64,000 nucleotides of DNA from Poecilobothrus nobilitatus (Eukaryota > Arthropoda > Insecta > Diptera > Dolichopodidae), in NCBI GenBank assembly GCA_947095535.1, contig OX352774.1, positions 211,408,965-211,472,964 of the forward strand. The letters run 5' to 3'. The notes below the pieces were generated by a model. That model saw only the letters and a list, made by a program, of their open reading frames with translations. It did no database searches and had not been told where the DNA came from. Below are positions 50,026-62,400 of the stretch, one piece after another (within the stretch, counting starts at the first letter, position 1; each line of letters starts with the position of its first letter). Both the position numbers and the translations under genes were made by a program.

Positions 50026-52877
50026 TATTAAATCAAATGATTTTAAAATTTAAAATTGCCGTTTCTAATACTATACGAAATGTAATGCGTTCCCAAACTT
50101 AAAACTTCATAACAATGATTAAAAAGTATTTCGATTTGTAAATTAGGAATACTTGGTAAACTCATTTTTGTAAAGATCAAGAAATTTAATAAAATAATTT
50201 ACAAGAAAATAACAAAATCTTAAGTATTTTGAAGTTTTTTGTTTTGCAATAAGACCGTAACTATAATAATATTAAATATAATATTAATATCTTTTCTATT
50301 ATCAAAAATTAAATTAAACTAAACTTTTAGAAAATCTTAGACCTGTATATTGAACTGAGTCAACATATTATTGTAAAGTTAATTAAATTTTAAATTTAAT
50401 TTATGTTTACTTCACTTAAAACAATAAAAACCACAATATTCAAAAATGTTAACAACTGAAACCTATTTTGAAAATTAAAATAAACAGAATTTATTCTGGG
50501 TAGAATAATTAAAAAAGTTCATTTAAGTTTTAAATCTTTCTATCAAAGAAAGTGATGTTAAATTAAGAGACTAACTTTAAGAATTAATAGTCTTTAGATT
50601 TCATTTTCTCCTATATTTAATATATGAGTGTACAAACATATAAATAGTTGTTATGTACCCTTTAAATTCAATTATATATAATATATTCTGTAATATATCC
50701 AGGAAGAATTTATCTTAATCGCTCTATTTATATTATTCCTTCCTTTCAATGATTTTCTCTCACATAATATTTAAACAAAAGTTCCCTAAAGGATATTAGA
50801 AAGTTAACAGAAAATGAAACTTTTTAAATATGAAATTTAATTATAATGTACCTTAGAAATAAATATAATATCCTTAGAATGTATAATATATATTTGGTTT
50901 GAGAATTTTTTATTTATTTTTTGTTTGTTTTTTTTATTTTATCTAGAATGGAAAATTTGTTTAAAAGATAAAAAAAAAAAAAAATTATTAAAAAAGAAAA
51001 ATAATACTGATCAATTCTCTGAAAGGATATAAATCCATTTTTGTCTTTTTTTTTATTTTTGTATTTTTTGCAACAAAGTGAATTTGACTCAGTGCCATCA
51101 GAAATTTATATTTATAAGACTATTAAATAAAGATGTACAGTTAAGAACTAATAATTTGAAACATTTTTTTTTATTTTCGTGTTTTTAAATAATTTTTTTT
51201 TTCTTTCAAAAGTTTCTTTCAAAATCATTTGTTAAATTTTTTTGTTTAGGAATCCTGGAAATATTTAATTGTGTGAAAAACTGTAGTAAATTCATTATGT
51301 CCTCATGCATAAAATTTTTCTTCAACATCTGCTTTTCGTCATTATTTAGACTTTCTTTGCGATTATATTGTATTGATAACATTGTATAAATATTCTAAAA
51401 TTATTTTAGATTTCGAGAGGTCAATATCCGGTTTACTAATACATTTTTATAGTGATAATATTATATTCAATACTTTGATCTTAGTTTATTGTGGCAGGTA
51501 ATAGAATGTATAAAGTTTTTCTATATCCCCATGTTTCAAATGGATCTCATGATTTGCATTTTTTATGAGTTCATATTATATCTCAGTCATCATTTGGGAT
51601 TGTAATATGCCAATTAGAATTTTGGAAAAAAAATTTTCAGCATTATTTCCATTTACTCTTTAAGAAAAACCTCATATTTATCATATCAAAATTTAGTTTT
51701 GATTTTAAATGATGAATGAAAAAGGATTGAATATTTTGGAAAAAATATTCTAATTAAAGGTCTGTAACTGTATTCAAAGAAATATTTGGTCTATAGAAGT
51801 GATATATTTATCAATTATTTAAGTATTAACTTTAATGCATATTTTGCTGTTTTGCTTTAATGCTCTTAGTGGCAAAACTACTTTTTTAAAAGATCTTTAT
51901 TTCCTGATTCTGTTCTTAAAACTTATTTCATTGTTTTGTTTGTTTTTTTTTTCTTTTATTTATTAAGAAAATATAATAAAAAATTGATAGTTCTTAAAGT
52001 CATAAAATATCAATTTTTTTTACTTTTTTCCAGTTTATTACGAATAAATTGTTTAATGTTTGGTTAAAGAGTAAATTTTTATTCAAAACAAAAAAAAAAT
52101 TATAATTTAAAAAAGAAAAAAAATGGATAACTTTACCTTTAACTTTAAATTTATTCCTTAAAAAACAGTTTATTACATTAAATATGTGTATTTATCCTTA
52201 TAAAAAAAAAAAAAAACAGAAAAAAACAGGAAGAAAAGAATTAAGTTGTTGAATATCTTAATTTTTTTTTCCTATGTAAAATTTTTAGCCTTTTCTACAT
52301 TGTTAACTATCAAGCTATCTCTTTCTATCATATATCTTGAAAGTAGAAAATGAAAAAAAAAAAAAAGAAAAAATATTATGCTCCGGAAATAGGATGGATA
52401 AAAAGTTCCCAATTTTTGGTTTTTATTTTTTTTAAGGGAAAATTGAGAATGTTATAATTTTCTATTACATCCAATTCGAAATATTCAACGAAGCATATAA
52501 ACCTTAAATTTACGGTCATTGAACATCGGTTAAACTTGGTCATCAATATTGTTGAAATGAATACACATATGAATACATTTTATTAAAAAAATAAAATCTT
52601 TGTAACAAACAGTAAATTGTATTATTATATACACGTTAATGTACTTTTATATTTTTATATATTATAAAAAGTTATTTATTTTATTAAATTCTATAATAAA
52701 TATATTTTCTATGAGTTTCAAAAAACTTTAATAGACTTCTATCTTTTAAATTTTTATTTTTGCCAACATAGTACAAGGTGTCTTACAAGTGACAGTATTT
52801 AAAAAAAAAATTTAATGAAGAAATAGAACTGTATATATTAAAAAATTAGGTATTAAAGATTTTTATAGCTATTTAAT
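50026..52877. other. AT-rich non-coding stretch
   Basis: Nothing recognisable. Long A and T homopolymers, no open frame with a motif, and no repeat that I can link to the families elsewhere in the window. Confidence 0.55.
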
Positions 52878-52990
52878 AATACGGAAGAATATAATTGACT
52901 TTATCCACTCTAAAATAACCGTACGAGCTCTTTATTGTTTACTTAATACAATATACTATCACTGTGCTTGTAATATTATGTTCAACTAAC
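52878..52990 (-). mobile_element. 3'-end fragment of a family 2 DINE-like element
   Basis: 'ACGGAAGAATATAATTGAC', 'AACCGTACGAGC', 'ACTATCACTGTGCTTGTAATAT' follow the order of the family 2 3' end at 33915-34010, with substitutions. Only the last 110 or so bases of the element remain. Confidence 0.6.
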
Positions 52991-53538
52991 ATATCTACAT
53001 TTGGTAAGGGTAAAACTGGTAAGGTACATTTGGTAACTTTAATTTAATAACTAGTTATTTGATCAGTGGATATTTCCCAAAAACGACACACAATAAAAGG
53101 ACATTTAGAAAAACAGACGCTTAACACAAATACATTTCACAAAATGTTCTAATATTAAGGGAATGCGAAATAATACCAAATATTTTTAATTTTTTTTTTA
53201 TTAATTTGAATTTATTTTTGATCGGAAATGAACTTTACGTTTTCAATATTTTAACTATTTTGACATTGACCTGATTTGTTAAATGTCCTTATGCTAATTA
53301 TCTACTTAAGTAAATGTTTTTTTGTTAATGCTTATTTTCTTTTTGTTAAATAAGGTTTTTGCTAAATGTATTTTTGTTAAATGTAATTTTTGCGATACAT
53401 CCTCTGATCAAATATCTATCTATCAAGGCAAAGTCTATTTGGTCCATTTTGATAGCACATGGAAACTTTTCTATCCCACTTGTTAAAACTAAATTTAATT
53501 TTTTGCAAAGTGAAAAATGTTCTTCATATTTTTACCTG

Positions 53539-53940
53539 CTAGATTGCTGAGGTTGCTAAAGAGATTTTGTCGCAAATGGGTTTTCTTTTAGCCGTCAAGG
53601 CTGTGCATGTGCAAAAGAGATAAAGAGTCGTTTCCTCATCTTCTTCATATTTGTAGTCGTTTGCGGATAAGCCAAATCTTTTGCCATACTTCTCTATTTG
53701 ACAGTGGCCGGTGATTAGGTCAATTGTCATTCCAATATCTGCCCTTTTAAGAAAAAGCAGGTTATTAGACCATCTTAAATCGGTTTTATGCCATATCAGT
53801 CTTTTGATGTTGCATGTGGTCAAGTTTACAATATCCGTTTCTTTCTTTCGAAGTAATGTTTTGCTTGTGAATAAAGGTAGACAGTAGCCAAGAAATATTA
53901 AATGAAAATAAATATTTTTAGGTGTGCACCTCCTATTATC
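53539..53940 (-). pseudogene. 3' end of a non-LTR retrotransposon (LINE) ORF2
   Basis: An open frame with no proper start. Its conceptual translation contains LFLKRADIGMTIDLITGHC followed by EDEETTLYLFCTCTAL. This resembles the end of the RNase-H-side region of R1/Jockey-type LINE polymerases, where 'LTGHC' and a Cys-rich 'EEEET..HLLC.CPAL' segment are conserved. Some expected Cys/His positions are changed, for example Tyr-Leu where His-Leu is usual. The frame is open upstream to about 53960, then blocked. No reverse-transcriptase motif is present in the window, so this is a 5'-truncated dead copy, as is usual for LINEs. Confidence 0.75.
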
Positions 53941-56900
53941 TTTTACAAGAATTATTTTATTTTTATTTTATTAGGTACATATGTATTTTGATATGAATTA
54001 TATATATACTTATGTTTTATTTAATTATATTCTACTAATTATATATTAGAAGGAAACTCTATATTAGTTTTTTTTTAATTTATAAGGTCGATGTCTTAAC
54101 GTACTACTGGATATTAGATATATTAGCTAGATAATGTCCATCGTGAAGTTTTACTAATGAAACACGCTTTTTTTATAAATATAAAATTATATATGCATCT
54201 ATTATATCCTTCTGAATAGGTTACTAGGATAAATACTTTTTTCCTTCCTAAAATAACAGGACAAGAAAAAACAAAAAAGAATACAAAATTTAAATTCAGC
54301 GCAATGTCGCAACAATAAAATATTTGCAGTTTTTTAAGAATTTTTTTTTTTAAGTATAATTTAAATACTAAAATTTGTTATCCTTGTCCTAGTAGGATAA
54401 TTTTAGTAAGGTTTAAATTTTCTGCAAAACGGTTCAAATATACTTAAATTGAATTTTATTTTTATTTTGAAATAAATAAATATTTTTTATAATTGTAAAA
54501 TTTAATAAAGGAGAAAAGGAAATATTATAAGTTTTTTCAAGTAGATTTTTTTTAGAATTTAAAATTGGAATAGTATTTAATTAAGCTATTTTTTTTTCTT
54601 TTTAAACTCTAAATTATGAATAAAATTAAAACATCTATTATTATTTAGGTGCATTATTTGGTTAAATTTTATTTTATTGGATCAAATAAAACCGAAATTG
54701 GAATAGTGGATTAACGCAAAATAAATTTTTTAAAAATTTTATTTTTACAAATTTATTGTAATATTTAAAAAAATCATTCCTTTGAATCCTTCTATTCGAA
54801 AGAAAAATCAATTCCTCTATTTTTTTATAATAATTTTTTAATTTGAAAAATAAAAAAACCCCAACATATAAGTAAGTAAGATAAAGTAGAAGAAGAGAGG
54901 AAATACCAAATCAGTTTTAGCAGGATATTAATAAAATTGGACTTCTGGGGTTTGAAATTATTCTACAAAAATTGATCAATTTTATTCTCTTATATAGTAG
55001 TGCACCTAGCAAAGGTATATTTTTAATGTGGTAAAATATCCTTTATTTACCATATCTCATTATTCACATATTATTGCCATTATTACTGCTATTATATTAT
55101 TATTTTGCTCTATGTATACGTATGATATCATTAATATATGACACATATAGAATGTGAAAAAAAAGGATATTAGGAAAAGAAAGAAAAATAATTTCTTTGT
55201 GGTTTATACAGGATATGTTCAATATTGTATATATGAATATATGTGGTAAAAATTTTTATTACAGTATTATATGCCCTTCTTAATTCCTTTTAAACCTCCT
55301 TCAATTTCTTAGAAATATTTTAAGAAGTTACACGAGTGACAATTGGCAAAAGAAGAAAAAAAAAACAATTTCGTTTCGACTTGTTTTTTTTTTTAAGTAC
55401 AATATAATGATATAATTTGAAGGATAATTTTATTGCTTCTTAAATGATTTTTATATAGGTATAAAGGTAGTAGAAAGAGAAAATGGCATTTTATTTTCCA
55501 AAATAATTCTATAAAAAATTAGGTGTATTCTGTTTTGGCTTTTTACCTTTTAGCGGGAGAATGTGAGTGAAAATATTTTGGAAAAATATTACGAAGAATT
55601 GAAGAAAAAAATATGGTAAATTTAAATATGAATGAAATATTAAGAAAATAATGAAAAAGAGAGTGAGAAAAACATTATGTAGATGTAGTTAATAAGATTA
55701 AAAAGGTAGATACAAGAATGAATGGAGGTGTGAAAAATTTAATGTAATATGAGAATTATTGTAATAAAATATTTATTTTAATTACTAAAAAATATTATTT
55801 TAAAGACTTTATTTTGTTATTTTTCTTGGAAAAAAAAAAGGAAAAGTTTTATTTTACGATTTAAAGAACAATGTTTAGCAATTAATATTTTTAAAGAAGC
55901 CGAAGCATATTATTGCATCATTAAGTAAATAAAATTAGAATGATTATAATAACTAGAACGTATCTGTATAGTTTTTACCTTTATGTTTTCACTGTTACTA
56001 AAAATACTTGATTTAACTTAGTTTATCTACGTACTAATCTTAGTTGTTTAGTTATAATAAGAAAAATATTTCCCTTTATTGATGCTATTTAAATTTTTAA
56101 GATTTTTTGCTAATTGTTTGTTTTAAAATTTTTTTTTTTTTAAAAAGCAAGGTAAATCTCTTTATGTTATTCTTCTTACTTTTATGACTTTTAATATAAT
56201 ATTATATTTTACATTTAAATTTTTTAAATTGCCAGAGAGTATTACTGATCGTATAGGCAATATAAAACAGTTTCTATACGAAATAAAAACAAATCCTTGT
56301 TATCTGCCTATAATTTAGTACAACTTTCTTTGTTCGTTTAGAAGTTAAATTACGTAAGATTTTTTTTTTGTATTTTTTTGCTCCCCAAAGTTATTTGTTC
56401 TTAAGGGAAATTTAAATTTAAAAATGAAATGAATGATTAAACATATATAATCTTTATGGGAAAAATCTATTAATATTAATATTAAATTAATTCTCTTTAT
56501 TGCATTTATAAATTTCTTTATAGATTTAAAGATAAAATAAAACTTTACAGCTAAAATAAAAAAAAAATACTTAATCAAAATTATCATTTATAAAGAGATT
56601 TAGGTATATATATAATTTCTAGATGCATTTGCGTACTTAAAAAACTCAATAAAATTTTAAAATTAAATCAAAAAAAATATTATAAAAAGTTTTATTTAGA
56701 TTTTATTTATTTACAAGTATAAAATATATTTTATGTTAATAATATAAAATTTAATAAGTAGGTATGCAAATATTCTTTGAAAAAAAAATCTACTTTAAAT
56801 TCAATTCGATTACATTTCACACAATCTACTTGAAATATTCACATTCACAATAATATTAAATTTTTTCTTGATCTAAAATTTTATTCCCACAAATTTCTCG

Positions 56901-59065
56901 GAAAATCCCTTTATACTTAATTTTACAACATTTTGTTTATGTTCTTTTAATAAACATACTCACATACATAATATATAAGTACATATGTATATTATGTTAT
57001 ACTTTATTATAATGAAATTCATTAAATTTTCTTATATAAAATTAATATCATGTTAAATTTAAATTGATTCAACTTTACAACTGTATTTTTAATGACTTAT
57101 ATAATATTTTAAGGGAATCATATTACTTTTATTATGCAAATTGCATAACACTTGAAATGTTTTTTGTTTCTCTTTAAGTAAAAAAATAAATAAAATTTAA
57201 AAGAATATAAAATGATCAAAAAATGATCAAAAAAAAAACAACTGAGCCTGAAAATATGCATTCATTATTTTTATTCACTAAATGTTCCTTTTTGATGAAT
57301 AATAGTTAGTAATGCACTCGGTATCATTCATTTTTTAACTGACAGAATGTAATCTAACTTATACACATAATATACATATATAAATATTCTGGGAAAAGTG
57401 TGAAACCCTTATTTTGAATTTAACTCTAAAATCTTTCGTTTCGTTAACCCATTCGTTATCCCATTATTCGAAAATTGCAATTTTTTATTTATTTTTTTTT
57501 ATTTTCTCAACAAAAAAGAGATTTACCGAGACTTTTCTAAAACTGAGATTTTAAAAAACGTGATTTTGATAAAATGAGATTTTGAATACGAGGATTCCCA
57601 GCGCTCCCAAAATTATTTTGAAAAAGATATTATGGCTTAACAAAGCCGTAAAATTTAAAATGAATCAGAAATAACTATACAAAAAATATATTATTTAGTA
57701 AAAGTTTAAATTCTATCTTCTAAATGTTATTTTCTCTCTAACAAATTCATATAAATAAAATAGGAACTGCCATTACCAACACTACTCACTGAAATGACAT
57801 TCCTCACTTTATTTAAAGCATATGATATGCTCATAAGTTACACTTTATTATAAAAAAAATTACTATCCATATGATAAGTTAATATTTATTTAAAGGATGA
57901 TTTTCTTTCTTAAATAAATTTATTTAAAACTAAACAATCCTTTCTCAAATGACAAATAAAGAAAATAAATAAAATAAATAAAAATTAAATAAAGAAATGA
58001 ATTTATATAAAAATAAAAATACAGAAAAAAAAAACAACAATAAAAATAAATCTAAATGTAACAACTATCTCTTAAAAAAAAAAAGAATAAACAAATGTAT
58101 TTAAATATCACTTTTATATGTACAAAAGTCACACTATTTTTTCAGTGATTTATTAGTTTCGAAAGACATAAGGACACGAAAAATGTAAAAAAAAGGAGCA
58201 AAGATAAACATACAACATTTATTTAAAAAAAAAACAAAAATAAGAAATTCCACAATACATATAGACTTTTACAATAAAAAGAAACAAAAAAAAAAGGAAA
58301 AGATAAAAAGATAGAGAAAACTTATAAAGAGAGCAGAAGGTGGAGTTTGTTTTTGTTTTCTTGTTAAAGATTAGATTGCTTGTTTAGATTTAAAACATGT
58401 GTAAACATATTTAACAAGGACATTTACAGTCCAACAATACAGAAAAATGTCCAAAATGTCTTTTTAAGTGCTGAAAATAAATTTCATTTACATATTTATA
58501 TGTATGTTATATTTATTATATATTAAATAGGTATATTAGTAGTGGTAGACTATTGTGAATATTTTAAATTATTTACCATATACATACATATATATATTAG
58601 TACTTAAGATATAGCAGAAAGAGATTTTTGGATAGCGAAATGAATCAAGTAGGTCTAATCATCTCAAGAAAATGATAAAGTAGAGAAATCAAGTGCGAAA
58701 TTTGTGGGTTGTTTTAAAATAATTCATGTCATTGTTTTTATCTTTTATTTATTATTTTTTTTTGTTTTTTGGTTGTTTGTTGATTTGTTGTGGTATTCCG
58801 AATGATTGTGGTTATTGCGGATACAAATATCATAGTTCAGAGACTAAAGAAAATATAAAACAAATTTTTTTAATATCTTAAATTTATATGAAAATCTGAA
58901 TATTTTAAAGTATCTTATTTAAATTTATGTTGTATAAGTGTATTAATAAAATTCATTATTATTAAAGAAATAATGTAGAAGATTTTTAATTATTTTCAGT
59001 CCAAATAATATTATGAATTGTTACAAGTCCAGTAACGGCCGTCATAAATTAAAAAAATATAATTC
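53941..59065. other. AT-rich non-coding stretch
   Basis: No gene seen. At about 57370-57610 a degenerate repeat ('ATATTCTGGGAAAAG', 'TTTAACTCTAAAATC', 'GAGATTTTAAAAAAC') resembles pieces near 9690-9800. The remainder is homopolymer-rich. Confidence 0.5.
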
Positions 59066-59172
59066 CGTATTAAAAAAATAATATTGTAAGCAGAGTGACA
59101 GGCTGTGAACATACCAGCGGTTCGTACGGGTATCTAAGAGTTGACAAAGGCAACTGTATTCTTCCTCGTTTT
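59066..59172 (+). mobile_element. 3'-end fragment of a family 2 element, plus orientation
   Basis: 'TTGTAAGCAGAGTGACAGG', 'GGTTCGTACGGGTATC', and the terminal hairpin with GTATTCTTCCTCGTTTTT, matching the ends of the copies at 33915 and 36629 in reverse complement. Confidence 0.75.
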
Positions 59173-59277
59173 TATACTGTCAGATATATCAAACATTTTT
59201 TAAGTATTTCACTATAATATCATATCAACTAATCGTTTTGACTTGTAACTGTCCTTTCAGGAATTTTAATAATAAAC

Positions 59278-59550
59278 AAGGAAGAATACAGTTGCCTTTG
59301 TCAACTCGTAGATACTCGTACGAACCGTTAGTATGTTTATAACCTGTCACTCTGCTAATAATATTATTTTTTTAGTATTTTAAAATAATTCGGGTGAATT
59401 TTATATTTTCTAGAACTATGGGTTGTACATAATATTCAAACTATATGTTTACACATTCTTCAAAAGCAGATTCTAACCTTCCACATAACGATTATCAATC
59501 CAAAACTTTTCCAAATATGCTATAGTACCATTTAATACTAAGCGGCAAAT
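59278..59550 (-). mobile_element. Truncated family 2 element, minus orientation
   Basis: Starts 'AAGGAAGAATACAGTTGCC' and follows the family through 'ACCGTTAGTATG', 'CTTCCACATAACGATTATC' and 'ATACTAAGCGGCAAAT'. It then stops abruptly where the SINE head begins at 59551. It faces the fragment at 59066-59172 across about 105 bases. Confidence 0.75.
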
Positions 59551-59640
59551 CTGACTCATGGCGCAGTGGTTAAGTCGCCAACCTTTCAATCGAATGGTCT
59601 TGGGTTCAAACCCCGGTCAGGTCATAAATAAAAAATATGT
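59551..59640 (+). mobile_element. tRNA-derived SINE head fragment
   Basis: TGACTCATGGCGCAGTGG contains an A-box-like TGGCGCAGTGG. GGGTTCAAACCCC supplies a B-box-like GGTTCAAACCC and a T-arm. The acceptor ends (TGAC/GTCA) pair only partly and the anticodon arm does not pair well. It is therefore a SINE head and not a tRNA gene. Same family as the minus-strand SINE at 25228-25578. It ends in ATAAATAAAAAATATG without the long body. Confidence 0.7.
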
Positions 59641-61129
59641 AGTACTTTTATATCGTAATAATGTATATCGTATAATTAATATTAGTAACTAGCAGAGTAC
59701 CCGGCGTTGCCCGGAATATTTTATTGGCTTTATGAAATAAAAATTATTAACTTTTGTTTCTGCGTTAATATAATTTAATTAATATAGTTAACTGATTACT
59801 ATGCATTTACAGATGCTGGTAGTTTATATTCTATTTTTTATTAGATTTAGTTACATTGAATAAACAGAGCCAAGAATTAGAGACAATTCTTCTACAAAAA
59901 TTTTTTAAAGGAATCAATAATCTATTGAGTACACAATTACGGCGAAGTGAATTTCCACAATACATTCTTTAATACCGAGACATAAAATCGCATTTCAGTT
60001 ATGACCATAATGTAGTACATTTTTTTTTCGTAAGTAATGTCACTTCATTTTTTTGTGAATTATCCTTTTAAGCACATTTTGAAAAATTTGCTATTAGGTT
60101 CGCTCTGTCCCTCCGTCTGTTTACAAAACTTATATATTCGTTAATATTCGTTAATACCGAAACATAAAATCGTATTTAAATTATAAAAGACCATAATGTA
60201 ATCAATTTTTATTTTGTAAGTAATGTCACTTCATGTTTTGGTGAATTATCCTTTTAAGCACATTTTGAAAAATTTGTTATTAAGTTCGCTCTGTTCCTCC
60301 GTCTGTTAAAACTTATATACTGTTTAATAAAGAGCAATGAAATATTAACAATGCGTAGGTTTCTTAAAAGAGTAATGTTGTAGAACAACTTTTTTATGTA
60401 CCCTCACCGTTCGAGATCCTACAGCACCGACAGCTCTTCAAATTTTGAAAAAACTTCTTTTTAAATGCGTACATTTCAGGTTCTGTTTAACATATTTTCA
60501 ATATAAAAAATACATGATTGTTTTTTACCTTTATAAATCAACCAGAATTTTTCTACCTTTAGTTTTTCTAATTATGTTTCCTAATTGATTGGCTAAAAAT
60601 ATGTATGTAATATGTATGTTTAAATATGTATGTACTCATTTTTGATTAAATGATGTACAGAAATGTGAATATGTTTTCTAATGTAATTGATAAAGTTTAT
60701 AGTATTTTTATATGCACATATTTCAATATTTTATGGGAAACATGTTATACACATGCATTTTATATAGGTAGACCACATGTAAAGACCACATGTAAGTAAT
60801 GCATTTCTGAATGATGACATGATGATTGTCTAATGTAGGAGATTGTTTCTGTTTTTAAACAACGGCCGAAAATGTTATGTTGTTAAGACTTAAACACAGT
60901 ATTCTTAAGATACTTAATAATGTTAGTTTAATTACTGTTCTATATTAGAAATTTGCATTGAAAGGTTTTTATGGAATATTAGAAACAGTATAGATAAAAG
61001 TAAAGTAAATAGATAACAGTATAGATAAAAGTAAAGTAGTAAAAATTTCCAATGTTGGAAATATCTTTTTAATAATAATAAAAATACACAAAATTAGGCA
61101 AAATATTATTAATAAGTGCTCGTGCGGAA

Positions 61130-62330
61130 ATGGGTTAACAAACGTTAACAAACATTTTGTCACAGGCCTAATTTAGAACCATTCTGCCAAATTAGACAGA
61201 AATTAGAAACAAAATTTTTTTTTGACAGTCTATCGTGTCGAAATGTGTTAATGTATCACAACAAAATTTATTGAATGAGTTTGTCTGCCAAAGTGCAATA
61301 CCTGTACAAATTTTCAATTGGTCAAATCGTTTAAGCACAACAATAAAAAATGAGTATTACATGGCCTGAAGCCTGATGGGTTAATGTATCGTAACCAAAT
61401 AAACTCAGAAAGCTTTTGTTATTAAAACCTACACTTTTGTAAATTTTCAACTCAATTGGTAAAACCGTTTAAGTGCGACAACAAAGAAATTAAAAATTTT
61501 TATTGAGCCCTGGTGCCGAAACGGGTTAATGAATCGTAACCAAATCACCTCAGTGAGCTCCTGTGGTAAAGAGCTACACTTTTGTAAATTTTCAATTCAA
61601 TTAGCAAAACCGTTTAAGCGCGACAACAAAGAAATTGAAAAATTTCATTGAGTCCTGGTGCCGAAACGGGTTAATGGATCGTAACCAAATCGACTCAGTA
61701 AGCTTCTGTTGTAAAGAGCTACACTTTGATAAATTTTTAACTCAATTGGTCAAACAGTTTAAGTGCGACAACTAAGTAAATTACAAAACTTCAGTGACCC
61801 CTGGTGCCGAAACGGGTTAATGGATCGTAACCAAATCACCTCAGTGAGCTCCCGTGGTAAAGAGCTACACTATTGTAAATTTTCAACTCAATTGGTCAAA
61901 CCGTTTAAGCAGGACAACAGAAACATTTAATGAACTTCGTTCGGCTCTCGCGCCCAAACGGGTTACCGGATCTCCATAAAAATTTGTCACAGGCTTTTTT
62001 TCAGACCATAAAACCACCGTACAAAATTGGACATAAATCGGAAACAAAAAATTTTTTGGAAGCCCGCCGGGCCGAATCCGAGTAACATATTGAATCCAAA
62101 TTTCTTCGGTACCCGTCCAATGATAAGAAGAGTATTTGTTTAAATTTTCAACTCAATCGATCAAACCGTTTAGGCAGGACAACGAAAAAACGAAACGGCT
62201 TTAAATGGCTCTCGGGCCGCAATGGGTTAATGAACCGAAACGCGATATAGCCTATAACACTTTCCGGGGTCGTAGGAACGTTCCTGCAAAATTTGGTTGC
62301 AATCGGACTGGTGGTTTTTACGTGAAAAGG
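61130..62330 (+). repeat. Tandem array of about eight 145-bp units
   Basis: 'GGGTTAATG(G/A/T)ATCGTAACCAAAT' recurs near 61381, 61526, 61671 and 61817 (spacing 145-146). Eroded units lie before these near 61248 and after them near 61963, 62081 and 62227. Units also share 'AAATTTTCAACTCAATTGG' and 'CCGTTTAAG(C/T)GCGACAAC'. Central units are most alike and outer ones are diverged, the usual pattern of unequal exchange. Confidence 0.85.
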
Positions 62331-62333
62331 GCA

Positions 62334-62376
62334 CAAACAAACAAACAAACAAACAAACAAATAAACAAACAAACAG
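62334..62376 (+). repeat. (ACAA)n microsatellite at the element's end
   Basis: About ten ACAA/AACA units with one ATAA interruption. Its position at the end of the first copy suggests that the element ends in, or seeds, this microsatellite. Confidence 0.85.
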
Positions 62377-62400
62377 AATTTCTTCCTTATTTATTAGACT

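Larger units (their letters stand above)
59691..62400 (+). mobile_element. 2.7-kb non-coding element with tandem interior, first copy
   Basis: Begins AGCAGAGTACCCGGCGTTGCC, a start known from widespread arthropod repeats. A unit of about 183 bases with 'AAGCACATTTTGAAAAATTTG' and 'CGCTCTGTCCCTCCGTCTG' is duplicated (near 60070 and 60253). The second half is an array of 145-base units. The element ends in 'GTGAAAAGGGCACAAAC' and an (ACAA)n tract. It has no coding capacity. The next base after the end starts a second copy. Class unassigned. Confidence 0.75.

Noticed and set aside
59552..59624. Possible functional tRNA gene
   Set aside because: A- and B-box-like sequences are present, but the acceptor stem pairs at only about five positions and the anticodon arm does not pair properly. 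A second diverged copy with a long tail at 25.5 kb shows a SINE.
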